Shown here: one piece after another, positions 8,170 to 16,843 of the stretch | Layout of the letters: the number at the start of each line of letters is the position of its first letter | Numbering within the stretch: position 1 is the first letter of the stretch | Source: Hydrogenophilales bacterium 16-61-112 | GTDB taxonomy: Bacteria; Pseudomonadota; Gammaproteobacteria; Burkholderiales; Thiobacillaceae | Direction of reading: 5' to 3' | DNA: 32,444 bases | Assembly (NCBI GenBank): GCA_002257045.1 | Contig: NCHD01000043.1 | Coordinates: forward strand, 1 to 32,444 | Program-made: the position numbers and the translations under genes | Notes under the pieces: model-generated | What the model was told of the DNA's origin: nothing | Database searches by the model: none | The model's input: the letters and a program-made list of their open reading frames with translations, nothing else

Positions 8170-8185
8170 GCAGTTGAATCCCGGC

Positions 8186-9899
8186 TTACTCGACCGTGAC
8201 GGACTTGGCCAGATTGCGCGGTTTGTCGACGTCGGTGCCCTTTTGCAGCGCGGCGTGATACGACAGCAGCTCCGCCGGGCAGCTTGATGACGTGGACGAA
8301 GGGCGACTCCTCCAGGTGTACGTCGCCGTCGGCAAACACATACAGTTCGCCGCCGCGGGCGCGCACTTCCTGCAGGTTGGATTTGAGCTTTTCGATCAAC
8401 TGGTCATTGGGGGCGATGGTGATGACCGGCATGTCTTCGTCGACCAGCGCCAGCGGGCCGTGCTTGAGCTCGCCAGCGGGATAGGCTTCGGCGTGGATGT
8501 AGGAAATTTCCTTGAGTTTCAACGCGCCTTCGAGCGCGATCGGGTAATGCACGCCGCGGCCGAGGAACAGCGCGTGATGCTTGTTGGCAAAGCGATGCGA
8601 CCAGGCTTCGACCTGCGGTTCCAGCGCCAGCGCCTGCTGCACCTTGTTCGGCAGGCCGCGCAGGGCGGTGAGGTGGGCGGTTTCCTGCAGCGGCGTCAGC
8701 TTGCCGCGCAGCTTGGCCAGCACCAGCGTCAGCAAAAACAGGCTGGCGAGCTGGGTGGTGAACGCCTTGGTCGAGGCGACGCCGATTTCCGGCCCGGCAC
8801 GGGTGAGGAACTTGAGCCTTGAAGCGCGGGTGAGTGCGGACTCCGCCACGTTGCAGATGGTCAGCGTCTTGTCCTGGCCGAGCGACTTGGCGTGGTTCAA
8901 CGCGGCCAGCGTGTCGGCGGTTTCGCCGGATTGCGAGATGGTGACGATCAGCGCGTCGGGGTTCGGCACCGAGGTGCGGTAACGGTATTCGCTGGCGATT
9001 TCGGCGGTGGCTTGGATGCCGGCGATTTCTTCCAGCCAGTAGGTGGCGACTTTCGCCGCGTGGTAGCTGGTGCCGCAGGCGAGGAAGGTCACCGCGTTCA
9101 CTTTGCCCAGCACCTCGGCGGCGTCGAAGCCGAACCATTCGGGCTGGATGTGATCCTGCGCCACGGCGACCAGCAGCGTGTCGGTCAGCGCGCGCGGCTG
9201 CCTGCATGAAATGGCGGTAATTGCCGAGCTCGGCCATGTCGGCCGACAGTTCGGACACATGCACGCTGCGGTCGGCAGGCTTGCCTGCAGCGTCATACAC
9301 GTCGACCGACAGCAGGCCGATGTCGGCAATGTCGCCTTCTTCCAGATACATCACGCGCTGGGTGACCGGCAGCAGTGCCGAGACATCGGACGCGATGAAG
9401 TTTTCTTCGATGCCCAGACCGATCAGCAACGGGCTGCCCCTGCGGGCGCAGATCAGCCGGTTGGGCGCGTCCTCGCTCAACACGCCGATGGCGTAGGCGC
9501 CTTCGAGTTCGGCCACCGCTGCACGGGTGGCGGCGAGCAAGTCTTTCGTCTGCCGGTAGTGCAGCTCGATCAGGTGGACGATGACTTCGGTGTCGGTTTC
9601 CGAGGTAAAGGTTAATCCAGCGGCCTTGAGCCGGCTGCGCAGGGCTTCGTGGTTTTCGATGATGCCGTTGTGCACCACCGCGAGCTTGCCGCTGACGTGC
9701 GGGTGGGCGTTGGCTTCCGTTGCGCTGCGCAATCGGCGGTCAGCGACGCGACGCGGCCGACGCTGCGCACCCGCTGCAGGCCGTTGTTGACGATGACCAG
9801 CCCGGCCGAGTCGTAGCCGCGATATTCCAGCCGCCGCAGACCTTCCAGCAAGATGGGAACCACGTTTCGTTGCGCTACCGCGCCGACAATGCCGCACAT
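8186..9899 (-). pseudogene. glmS: Glutamine–fructose-6-phosphate aminotransferase, disrupted by three frame-breaking deletions
   Basis: GlmS makes glucosamine-6-phosphate for peptidoglycan and LPS. The start (ATG 9899, [13 protein letters not shown] with nucleophile Cys after Met removal) and end ([16 protein letters not shown]) are perfect, but the frame changes three times. Near 9720–9732 the sequence jumps from ASLTAD to [10 protein letters not shown], losing about 23 residues including the conserved HTRWATHG motif of the glutaminase domain. At 9201 it jumps from YRHFMQ to QPRALTDT, losing about 14 nt. Near 8270–8278 it jumps from HVIKLP to [10 protein letters not shown], losing about 17 residues of the second isomerase half. 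Between lesions the sequence is well conserved, including both SIS domains ([38 protein letters not shown]). Total length is about 116 bp short of a normal gene. As written it cannot yield active GlmS. An AAGGAA ribosome-binding site sits 8 bp before the ATG, in the glmU end. Confidence 0.85.
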
Positions 9900-9901
9900 A
9901 T

Positions 9902-11290
9902 TCAGCTTTCCTTTTTGAGTTTGACCGGACGCGTCCAGCCCGGAATGGTCGTCTGTTTTACCCGTGACAGCGTGAGTTCGCCGGCCGGCGCATCCTTGGT
10001 CAGCGTCGTGCCGGCGCCCAGCGTCGCGCCCCTTCCGACAGTGACCGGCGCCACCAGCTGCGTGTCTGAGCCGACAAAAACGTCGTCCCCGATCACGGTG
10101 CGATGCTTGTTGGCGCCGTCGTAGTTGCAGGTGATGGTGCCGGCGCCGATGTTGACCTGCTTGCCCATGGTGGTGTCGCCGATATAGGACAGGTGGCCGA
10201 TCTTGGAGCCGTCGTCGATCTGGCTGTTCTTGATTTCGACGAAATTGCCGACGTGCACATCGCGCGCGAGTTTGGTGCCGGGGCGGATGCGCGAAAACGG
10301 CCCGAGCCGGTTGATTTCGCCAATTTCGGCGTCGTCGATCAGGGTGAAGGCATCGATCCGCGTGCCTGCCGCCACCGTCACATTGCGCAGCACGCAGTTG
10401 GCGCCCACTTGAACACCGTCGCCCAGTAGCACCCGGCCTTCGAACACGCAGTTGACGTCGATGGCCACGTCGCGGCCACAAGCCAGTGTTCCGCGCACGT
10501 CGAGCCGGGCCGGGTCCATCAGCGTCACGCCGGACTCCAGCAGCGCCTGCGCGATTTCATTCTGGTGGATGCGTTCGAGCTGGGCCAGCTGCGCCTTGCT
10601 GTTGACGCCCAGCACTTCCCATTCGTAAGCCGGCTGGTGGGTTTCAATTTCGACGCCGTCGGCCACCGCGCAGGCGATGATGTCGGTCAGGTAATACTCG
10701 CCCTGGGCGTTGTCATTCTTGAGGGTGGCGATCCATAGTTTGAGGTGGCGCGTCGCTACCGCGAGGATGCCGGTGTTGACCTCGGCAATCGCGCGCTCGG
10801 CGTCGGTGGCGTCCTTGTGCTCGACGATGCGGGTGACCTTGCCGCCCGCTTGACCACTGGCGCGCACGATTCGGCCATAGCCGCTGGGGTCGGCCAGCGT
10901 TACCGTCAGCAGCCCCAGCTTGCCGGCCTGCGCGGCTGCTACCAGCGGACGCAGGGTGGCGGTATGGGTCAGTGGCACATCTCCGTATAGCACCAGCGTC
11001 ACGCTGTCGTCGGCGAGTGCAGGCAGCGCCTGTTGCACCGCATGACCGGTGCCGTGCTGTTGGGCCTGCAACACAAACGTCAGCTTGTCGTCAGCCAGCG
11101 CCTGCGGCACCGCCTCGCCGCCAAAGCCGTAGACCACGCAGGTCTGGGCGGCGCCAAGTGCATGGGCGTTGTCAACCACGTGTCCGAGCAGGGGTTTGCC
11201 CGCCAGCTGGTGCAGCACCTTGGGCAGGTCGGAACGCATGCGGGTGCCCTTGCCAGCGGCAAGGATGAGGATTTCGAGCTTGGATTGCAT
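9902..11290 (-). CDS. glmU: Bifunctional UDP-GlcNAc pyrophosphorylase / glucosamine-1-phosphate N-acetyltransferase
   Basis: Cytoplasmic enzyme of 462 residues that acetylates glucosamine-1-phosphate and then couples it to UTP, giving UDP-GlcNAc for peptidoglycan and lipid A. The N-terminal nucleotidyltransferase domain shows LAAGKGTRM near residue 11, the uridine-binding QQHGTGHAV and LYGDVPL. The C-terminal half is a left-handed beta-helix of hexapeptide repeats with the acetyltransferase motif [11 protein letters not shown] and [10 protein letters not shown]. It is intact and of normal length. The stop lies 2 bp before the glmS start, so the two genes of the same pathway form one operon. 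A TATACT -10 box lies about 48 bp upstream of the ATG; no clear ribosome-binding site is seen. Confidence 0.97.
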   Translation of the reverse strand: MQSKLEILILAAGKGTRMRSDLPKVLHQLAGKPLLGHVVDNAHALGAAQTCVVYGFGGEAVPQALADDKLTFVLQAQQHGTGHAVQQALPALADDSVTLVLYGDVPLTHTATLRPLVAAAQAGKLGLLTVTLADPSGYGRIVRASGQAGGKVTRIVEHKDATDAERAIAEVNTGILAVATRHLKLWIATLKNDNAQGEYYLTDIIACAVADGVEIETHQPAYEWEVLGVNSKAQLAQLERIHQNEIAQALLESGVTLMDPARLDVRGTLACGRDVAIDVNCVFEGRVLLGDGVQVGANCVLRNVTVAAGTRIDAFTLIDDAEIGEINRLGPFSRIRPGTKLARDVHVGNFVEIKNSQIDDGSKIGHLSYIGDTTMGKQVNIGAGTITCNYDGANKHRTVIGDDVFVGSDTQLVAPVTVGRGATLGAGTTLTKDAPAGELTLSRVKQTTIPGWTRPVKLKKES

Positions 11291-11337
11291 GGGGTCAGTC
11301 TGAATGGAATGTCAGGGAGTCTGCAAAACGCGCGCCA

Positions 11338-11343
11338 AGTATA
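11338..11343 (-). promoter_or_regulatory. Candidate -10 box of the glmU–glmS operon
   Basis: TATACT on the minus strand, about 48 bp before the glmU ATG and just downstream of the fxsA terminator. The -35 region at 17-bp spacing (TGTGGC) is weak. The assignment rests on position and the -10 match. Confidence 0.4.
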
Positions 11344-11368
11344 AAGCCAGCTCCGCTACAGCCACATG

Positions 11369-11396
11369 AAAAAGGGCAAGCCTGCGTTTGCCCTTT
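11369..11396 (-). terminator. Terminator after fxsA
   Basis: Arms 11371–11379 and 11388–11396 (AAAGGGCAA / TTGCCCTTT) pair perfectly around an 8-base loop and are followed on the minus strand by a T-rich run. It lies 16 bp past the fxsA stop. Confidence 0.8.
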
Positions 11397-11412
11397 GTTT
11401 GAGCTGCGAGAA

Positions 11413-11820
11413 TTAGCGCAGCAGGTCGTCCGGCTCGCGTTTGAATTCGCCTTCCAGGATGTCGTCATTGGCCGAACGCATGGGGTCTGCGCGGCGTTTG
11501 CCCCAGCTGCCGGGCATCAGCAGCAGCACCAGCGCGATGGCATCGCTGATGAAGCCGGGGAAGACAAGCAGCCCGCCGGCGAGGAGAATGCGCCCCGAGG
11601 CGAACAGCGACGCCATCGGGTTGGCGCCCGACTGTACCGAAAACAGCATGCGTGCGCTCCAGGCCACGCGCTCGACGCGGATCAGCATGAAACCGGCCAC
11701 AGCGGCGAGCAGGAGCCACAGCAGCACCCAGCCGCCGATGAAACTGGCCATCCAGAAAATGCCGATGGCTTCCAGCACCGGGAACGACAACAGCAGTAGC
11801 ACAATCCAACTAAAGCGCAT
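11413..11820 (-). CDS. fxsA: FxsA-family inner-membrane protein
   Basis: Small membrane protein of 135 residues in the FxsA family (named from suppression of F-exclusion of phage T7 in E. coli; its everyday role is unclear). Three hydrophobic segments are visible: about residues 3–22, 26–50 and 77–103, with a charged cytoplasmic tail (KRRADPMRSANDDILEGEFKREPDDLLR). The N-terminus MRFSWIVLLLLSFPVLEAIGIFW fits the family start. The gene diverges from cutA with only 3 bp between the two start codons. AAAGG about 10 bp upstream, inside the cutA coding region, could serve as its ribosome-binding site. A terminator follows at 11369–11396. Confidence 0.88.
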   Translation of the reverse strand: MRFSWIVLLLLSFPVLEAIGIFWMASFIGGWVLLWLLLAAVAGFMLIRVERVAWSARMLFSVQSGANPMASLFASGRILLAGGLLVFPGFISDAIALVLLLMPGSWGKRRADPMRSANDDILEGEFKREPDDLLR

Positions 11821-11823
11821 GAC

Positions 11824-12138
11824 ATGGAACCTTTGTTAGTCTTGACGAATTTACCCGATGCGGCGAGCGCGGAAACCCTTGCGCGCGCCCTGGTCGACAG
11901 CCGGGCGGCGGCTTGTGTGAACGTTTTGCAACCATGCCGCTCTATTTATCGCTGGCAGGGCAGGCTGGAAACGGCGGAAGAAGTTCCGCTGCTGATCAAA
12001 ACGAGCGTGGCAAATTATCCGCTGGTTGAACAGATTGTCCGCGGCCAGCATCCTTACGACGTACCCGAACTGATCGCCCTGCCCATTACACACGGCCTGC
12101 CTGCTTATCTTTCCTGGCTGGCCACGGAGACTGAATGA
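11824..12138 (+). CDS. cutA: Divalent-cation tolerance protein CutA
   Basis: Small trimeric, PII-like-fold protein of 104 residues. The opening LLVLTNLPDAASAETLARALV, the AACVNVLQPCRSIYRWQG core and the HPYDVPELIALPI stretch near residue 80 are diagnostic. CutA is linked to copper and divalent-metal tolerance, but its biochemical role is unsettled. The conserved domain starts within three residues of the ATG at 11824, so this start is forced. There is no Shine-Dalgarno sequence in front of it, and its promoter must lie inside the opposing fxsA gene. The stop is one base before the dsbD ATG, so cutA and dsbD form an operon, an order also seen in enterobacteria. Confidence 0.95.
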   Translation: MEPLLVLTNLPDAASAETLARALVDSRAAACVNVLQPCRSIYRWQGRLETAEEVPLLIKTSVANYPLVEQIVRGQHPYDVPELIALPITHGLPAYLSWLATETE

Positions 12139-12139
12139 C

Positions 12140-14452
12140 ATGAATAAATGGTTGAACATTGAATGGGCGCGCACGCTCGGCACACCTTTCTGGATATGGG
12201 GCATGCTGGCGCTTTTTCAAGTTGGGCTGGTTCCGGCCGCGCACGCTGAGGAATTTCTGGAGCCCGAGGCGGCCTTCGCCTTTTCGGCGCGCGCGCTCGA
12301 TGCCAACACGCTGGAAGCGCGCTGGCAGATCGCGGACGGCTATTACATGTACCGCGACAAATTCAAGTTCGAACTGAAAGGCGCCACATTGGGCCAGCCC
12401 GCCATGCCCGCCGGCAAGGTCAAGCAGGACGAAAACTTTGGCCGGGTCGAAACCTACCGCAAGGACTTGCGCATTCGCTTGCCGATCCAGCGCACGCCGG
12501 GTGTCACCTCGGTCACGCTGACGACCGTGTCGCAAGGCTGCGCCGATGCCGGGCTGTGCTACACACCGCAAACCGTCAGCACGACCATTGCGCTCCCGGC
12601 TGCGCCGGCCGAAGCCGCTCCCGCCGTGTCGCTCGCACCCAGTTCGCCCGGCGGTTTCGGCAGCCTCAGTGGCCTGACGATGCCCAAGTTGCTGCCGCCG
12701 GACGAGGCGTTCGTGGTCGCGGCGATCCTGGCCGACGCGCAAACCGTGCAGCTCGATTTCAAGCCGACAGCCGACACTTATCTCTATCGCGACAAGCTCG
12801 CCTGGGTCATCAAGTCGCCTTCCGATGTCAAGGTGCTGCGCGCCGACCTGCCCGTGGGCGAGATCAAGAACGATCCCAATTTTCCGACCCCGATGGAGGT
12901 GTACCACCACGATGTGGCGGCCACGCTCACGCTGTCGCGCGCGCTCGCCGTGGGTGAAAAGCTGGTGCTCGAAGCCGGCTGGCAGGGTTGCAACGAAAAG
13001 GTCGGCGTCTGCTATCCGCCGCTCAAGCGCGACTTCATGCTGACGGCCGATGCCGCCACGCCCGCTCCGGGCGCAGTCACCGCCATCCCTGCCGCTGTGG
13101 CCGTTGCGGCGGCCGCACCCGAGTCAGACACCTCGCGCATCGAGCGTGTGCTCAAAGGCGGCAGTTTCTGGGCCGTGGTCGCCACCTTCTTCGGCTTCGG
13201 ATTGCTGCTGGCACTGACGCCCTGCGTCTTCCCGATGATCCCGATCCTGTCGGGCATCATCGCCGGGCAGAACCGCACCATGACCAAGACGCACGGTTTT
13301 CTGCTGGCGCTGGCCTATGTGCTGGGCATGGCGATCACTTACGCGCTGGCAGGCGTGGCGGCGGCGCTGTCGGGCACGCTGATTTCCAACGCGCTGCAGA
13401 ATCCGTGGGCGCTCGGTGTCGGCGCGGGTCTGTTCGTGCTGCTGGCGCTGTCGATGTTCGGCTTTTTCGAGATCCAGTTGCCGAGCGCACTGCAAAGCAA
13501 GTTCTCCGATGCCTCGAACAAGATGAAGGGCGGCAATTTCGTCGGCGTGTTCGTCATGGGCGCGCTATCCGCCGTCATCGTCGGCCCTTGCGTGGCGCCA
13601 CCGCTGGCAGCCGCGCTCGCCTTCATCGCGCAGACCGGCAACACCACCTTGGGTGGCGTTGCGTTGTTCGTGCTGGCGCTCGGCATGGGCGTGCCCTTGC
13701 TGCTGGTCGGACTGTCGGCGGGCGCCTTGCTGCCACGTGCCGGCGGCTGGATGAACGCGGTGAAGTATTTCTTCGGCGTGCTGATGCTGGCCATCGCCAT
13801 TTACCTCATCTCGCCCATCATTCCGGCCTGGGTCAACATGTTGTTGTGGGCGCTGTTGCTGATCGCGTCTGCGATCTATCTGCACGCGCTGGATACGCTG
13901 CCGGCCCACGCATCGGGCTGGAAGCGTCTGTGGAAAGGACTCGGCGTAGTGTTGTTGATCGGCGGGCTGTCCCTGCTGCTCGGCATGCTGGCGGGCAGCC
14001 GCGATCTGCTGCAGCCGCTTAGCGTATTCAAGGGCGGCTCCTCGAGCAGCAACCCGGGCGGCACGGCGAACGCGGCCGAAGTGCACGGCCTCGCCTTCGA
14101 ACGGGTGAAAGATGTCACCGCGCTGGACGCACGGTTGGCGCAAGCCAAGGCCGAAGGGCGCGAAGTGATGCTGGATTTTTACGCCGACTGGTGCGTGTCG
14201 TGCAAGGAAATGGAGCGCTTTACCTTCAGCGACCCGAAGGTGCTGGCGCGTTTGAAAAACGTCGTCTTGTTGCAGGCCGATGTGACGGCGACGAATGATG
14301 CCAACAAGGCGCTGCTGAAACGCTTCAATCTGTTTGGCCCGCCCGGGCTGGTTTTCTGGAACGCTGCGGGCGAGCAGTCGGCTTATCAGGTGATCGGCTA
14401 CGAGAAGGCAGACAAGTTTCTCGCCAGCATCGACGCCGCGCTGGGTTCCTGA
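12140..14452 (+). CDS. dsbD: Thiol:disulfide interchange protein DsbD with duplicated N-terminal domain
   Basis: Inner-membrane electron carrier that moves reducing power from cytoplasmic thioredoxin to periplasmic DsbC/DsbG and cytochrome c maturation. At 770 residues it is about 200 longer than standard DsbD. After a signal sequence (to about residue 36) there are two successive DsbD-alpha-like domains: the first, about 37–150, has Cys134-x5-Cys140 (GCADAGLCYTP); the second, about 185–310, has Cys284-x6-Cys291 (GCNEKVGVCYPP). The central transmembrane domain carries Cys362 (LTPCVFP) and Cys484 (GPCVAPP). The C-terminal thioredoxin-like domain has CVSC at 685–688 (DFYADWCVSCKEM). All six cysteines of the classical relay are present, plus one additional pair. 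GGAG lies 10 bp before the ATG. The stop is 1 bp from the convergent transglutaminase-like gene. Confidence 0.95.
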   Translation: MNKWLNIEWARTLGTPFWIWGMLALFQVGLVPAAHAEEFLEPEAAFAFSARALDANTLEARWQIADGYYMYRDKFKFELKGATLGQPAMPAGKVKQDENFGRVETYRKDLRIRLPIQRTPGVTSVTLTTVSQGCADAGLCYTPQTVSTTIALPAAPAEAAPAVSLAPSSPGGFGSLSGLTMPKLLPPDEAFVVAAILADAQTVQLDFKPTADTYLYRDKLAWVIKSPSDVKVLRADLPVGEIKNDPNFPTPMEVYHHDVAATLTLSRALAVGEKLVLEAGWQGCNEKVGVCYPPLKRDFMLTADAATPAPGAVTAIPAAVAVAAAAPESDTSRIERVLKGGSFWAVVATFFGFGLLLALTPCVFPMIPILSGIIAGQNRTMTKTHGFLLALAYVLGMAITYALAGVAAALSGTLISNALQNPWALGVGAGLFVLLALSMFGFFEIQLPSALQSKFSDASNKMKGGNFVGVFVMGALSAVIVGPCVAPPLAAALAFIAQTGNTTLGGVALFVLALGMGVPLLLVGLSAGALLPRAGGWMNAVKYFFGVLMLAIAIYLISPIIPAWVNMLLWALLLIASAIYLHALDTLPAHASGWKRLWKGLGVVLLIGGLSLLLGMLAGSRDLLQPLSVFKGGSSSSNPGGTANAAEVHGLAFERVKDVTALDARLAQAKAEGREVMLDFYADWCVSCKEMERFTFSDPKVLARLKNVVLLQADVTATNDANKALLKRFNLFGPPGLVFWNAAGEQSAYQVIGYEKADKFLASIDAALGS

Positions 14453-14453
14453 A

Positions 14454-15530
14454 TCAACTGCCAGCCGGCAGTTCGCGGCTGCTGAGCTTGAAGTTGAAAT
14501 GGTCCGGTTCGCGGCCATCCAGCCGTTCAGCGCCAAATTCGGCGTAGGGATACATGAGGTAGGGCAACGGTTCGCGCGCGGCCGGCACCAGCTCAAAATC
14601 GCGCGCGGTGTTGAAACCGACCCAGTTCATTTCCCAGTAGCCGAACAACCGCTCGCGCAGCGCGACGATGCGCGGGTCGGTCAGCGGCAGGGCTTCTTCC
14701 AGCACCGCCTTGCGCACGTCGGCGGGGTCGACGCCGACCCAGCCAAAGCGTGGCGAAAAATACTCGGCGCGGCAGTGGTGCGCTTTTGAAATGTCGTCGG
14801 CCTTGCCCAGACTCTTGAACTGCTTTGAGGCGGCCACGCGCACGCCGTACATTTCGCGCGCGGGCAGCCCGGCCGCACGTGCGAGGCCGACGAACAGCGA
14901 ATTGATGTCGGCACATTTGCCGCCGAGGTCGCCCGATTCCAGCATGAACTTGATGTCGCCCATGCCGCAGCCGCGGATTGTGGGGTTGCGGAATGAATTG
15001 TCAACCACCCAGTCATAAATGGCGCGCGCTCGCGCATCGGGGGTGTTGATGCCCTTGACGATTTTGGCGGAAGTGGTGGCGACGATGCCGTCGACCGGCA
15101 TGTGCAGGGTGGGCGCCAGATAGTGTGCGACGTCTGCCGTCAGCGGCCGCAGGGGCATGGCAGCGCCGCGGTTGCGGTCGCGGGTGGCGACCACTGCACT
15201 GACGCTGAAGCGGCGGGCGCTGGCGGCAGCGGGCAGTTCGGCGCTGAACATCGTGGCCTGGTAGACCGGGTCCCAGTTGAGGGCTGCGCCGGCCGGGGCG
15301 TTGGTCCAGCTGATCGATTGCACCGACTGGTACTCGCCGGCGTCGGCAGGCAGGGGCAGCCAGATGCGGCCTGCGCCTGGCTGGGCAGACAGGTCGATGT
15401 CGTAGGTCAATTCAAAGCGGCGCCAGCCGGCGGCCTGGGCCGGGGTTGCGGTCGTCTCAGTAGCAAGCGCGGGCGCGCCTGCGAGCAACGGGGAGGCGGC
15501 GGCAAGCCGCATGAAGTCACGTCGTTTCAT
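14454..15530 (-). CDS. Tat-exported transglutaminase-like domain protein
   Basis: Probable periplasmic protein of 358 residues. The N-terminus has a twin-arginine motif (MKRRDFMRLAAA) and a hydrophobic stretch ending ALA. The middle contains a transglutaminase-like/papain-fold core with catalytic Cys206 in GGKCADINSLFVGLARAAGLPAR, His252 in AHHCRAEYF and the Asp of WVGVDPADV, so the catalytic triad is complete. Proteins of this type act as peptidases or amidases or in cross-linking; the substrate is unknown. It converges on dsbD with 1 bp between stop codons. The 144-bp gap from the upstream DsrS-like gene on the same strand holds no obvious terminator, so cotranscription is possible. Confidence 0.85.
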   Translation of the reverse strand: MKRRDFMRLAAASPLLAGAPALATETTATPAQAAGWRRFELTYDIDLSAQPGAGRIWLPLPADAGEYQSVQSISWTNAPAGAALNWDPVYQATMFSAELPAAASARRFSVSAVVATRDRNRGAAMPLRPLTADVAHYLAPTLHMPVDGIVATTSAKIVKGINTPDARARAIYDWVVDNSFRNPTIRGCGMGDIKFMLESGDLGGKCADINSLFVGLARAAGLPAREMYGVRVAASKQFKSLGKADDISKAHHCRAEYFSPRFGWVGVDPADVRKAVLEEALPLTDPRIVALRERLFGYWEMNWVGFNTARDFELVPAAREPLPYLMYPYAEFGAERLDGREPDHFNFKLSSRELPAGS

Positions 15531-15674
15531 GGTTTCTCCAAAACGTTATGTCCGTGAGGAAACCTTCGGTGGGTTGCGGGTGGGCGATGGCGCGGAAGGG
15601 CCCGGATTGCAGGGAATAGCAACCGAAGGTGTTGGGAGTGTAACGTCGAACCGATTGCGGCCGGTTCGATTCGG

Positions 15675-16739
15675 CTATTCGCGCCGCAGCACGGCGATGC
15701 TGTCCAGCAGCGGCCTGACGATAGATTCGATCTTGCGCCGCATCAGCGAACCGATTGCGGTGGTTTTGATGAAAATCGGCCGCACGCTGTCAGCGTCGAC
15801 CGCTGTCAGCACGTCGAGCGCCTCGCAATCCTGCTCGAACTGCGGGGCAGCGGCCAGCAACTCGGCACGCGCAGCCGCGCGGCGGTCGGGGTCAGCCTCA
15901 CGCAGCGGCTTCGCCCAGTTGGCCAGCGCGTCGAGCGTGTGGTTGACCACTTCCTGCACCTCGGGGCGATCGAGAATCACCGCAACCGTGGCGATAAAGG
16001 TCTGGCCCTGGCCAGACAGGACTGTGTCCAGCATCACGCTGTACGGGTTGTCGGCGAGCTGCGGCACCGCAGCATGGTCGGCCCGCGCGGCGCGCGGACT
16101 CGGCAGCTTGCCGGCTTGCAGTTCGAGAAATGCGACGTAATAGGAATTGCGGCTGTTGCCGCGTTTCCACATCGATAGCCGCTCGGCTTCCGTCATTACG
16201 CCCGAGTACAGCATGACCGCGATGGTGTCGAGAATGGCGACGTCGTCTTCATGCAGAAACGCCAGGTGCTCGACCAGAAACTCTGCCAGCGTGCGCCCCA
16301 TGCTGCCTTGGCTGACGACGTCACGCATCAGCATCAGGCGGGCGTTTTCGATGGTGGACATGCACCACCAGGCGCGCCGCGCCAGCTCGTCGGTCAGCGC
16401 GGGCGAGTGCACCACGGCCACCACCGCCTCTTCTTCCGCGATGAGCAGCAATTGCGCCAGATGCTGCGGCGACAGGCCGGATTGCGATTGCCGCGTCCAG
16501 CGCGTCAGGTGTACCGGGTAGCCGCCGGGGGAGCCCAGCGCATGGCCTGACAGCAGCTCGCGCACGCGCTTGAGGTAACGGTCGGAACGCTCGTTGGGTT
16601 TGAGCGGCACGCTGGCTTCGCCCTGCGGGGTGAGCGCCCACAGCGTCATGTTCGACTCGTCGATACGCACCGCCAGCAGCTCGGTATTGAACAGGACGTT
16701 GAGGCGAAGTTCGTCCTCGGGGGAGAGTTCATCGTTCAT
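15675..16739 (-). CDS. DsrS-like cytoplasmic protein of sulfur-oxidiser type
   Basis: Soluble protein of 354 residues without signal peptide or membrane segment. The opening LSPEDELRLNVLFNTELLAVRIDES, the block KRVRELLSGHALGSPGGYPVHL and the segment LTDELARRAWWCM match my memory of proteins annotated DsrS (sulfur-metabolism protein encoded with dsr genes in phototrophic and chemotrophic sulfur oxidisers). I cannot run a search, so the family name is tentative. No catalytic motif or cofactor site is apparent; the protein is mostly helical with HEAT-like character. It is transcribed divergently from the cytochrome–DUF302 pair, sharing 139 bp of control region. A GC hairpin with a short T run sits in its leader at 16762–16787. 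Confidence 0.6.
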   Translation of the reverse strand: MNDELSPEDELRLNVLFNTELLAVRIDESNMTLWALTPQGEASVPLKPNERSDRYLKRVRELLSGHALGSPGGYPVHLTRWTRQSQSGLSPQHLAQLLLIAEEEAVVAVVHSPALTDELARRAWWCMSTIENARLMLMRDVVSQGSMGRTLAEFLVEHLAFLHEDDVAILDTIAVMLYSGVMTEAERLSMWKRGNSRNSYYVAFLELQAGKLPSPRAARADHAAVPQLADNPYSVMLDTVLSGQGQTFIATVAVILDRPEVQEVVNHTLDALANWAKPLREADPDRRAAARAELLAAAPQFEQDCEALDVLTAVDADSVRPIFIKTTAIGSLMRRKIESIVRPLLDSIAVLRRE

Positions 16740-16761
16740 GGCGTATGGGCAGACGACAGAG

Positions 16762-16787
16762 AAAAGGGCCGGTCGAGCATGACCGGC
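16762..16787 (-). promoter_or_regulatory. Terminator-like hairpin in the leader of the DsrS-like gene
   Basis: On the minus strand a 7-bp stem (GCCGGTC / GACCGGC, 6-base loop, 16768–16787) is followed by CCTTTTC, ending 22 bp before the ATG. It looks like a weak intrinsic terminator placed in the 5' leader, so attenuation is possible. The T run is short, hence low confidence. Confidence 0.3.
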
Positions 16788-16810
16788 TGGAAGGCAGCTA
16801 TTTTAACGTG

Positions 16811-16840
16811 TTGCAAGACGGCTTTTCCGGACGCTTAAAT
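16811..16840 (+). promoter_or_regulatory. Candidate promoter of the cytochrome–DUF302 operon
   Basis: TTGCAA (16811–16816) and TTAAAT (16835–16840) are spaced by 18 bp and sit just before the palindrome at 16844–16859. The predicted start would fall inside that palindrome, which would let a bound protein block transcription. Confidence 0.45.
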
Positions 16841-16843
16841 AGG

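Noticed and set aside
7416-9329. Single long minus-strand frame that would fuse most of GlmS to the PEP-CTERM protein
   Set aside because: The join crosses a frame change at about 8270–8278, the glmS terminator and the sigma-54 promoter; it is an accident of the frameshift, not a fusion protein.
8186-9899. Programmed ribosomal frameshifting in glmS
   Set aside because: Conserved residues are missing at each junction, so shifting the ribosome would not restore the protein; no slippery site is apparent.
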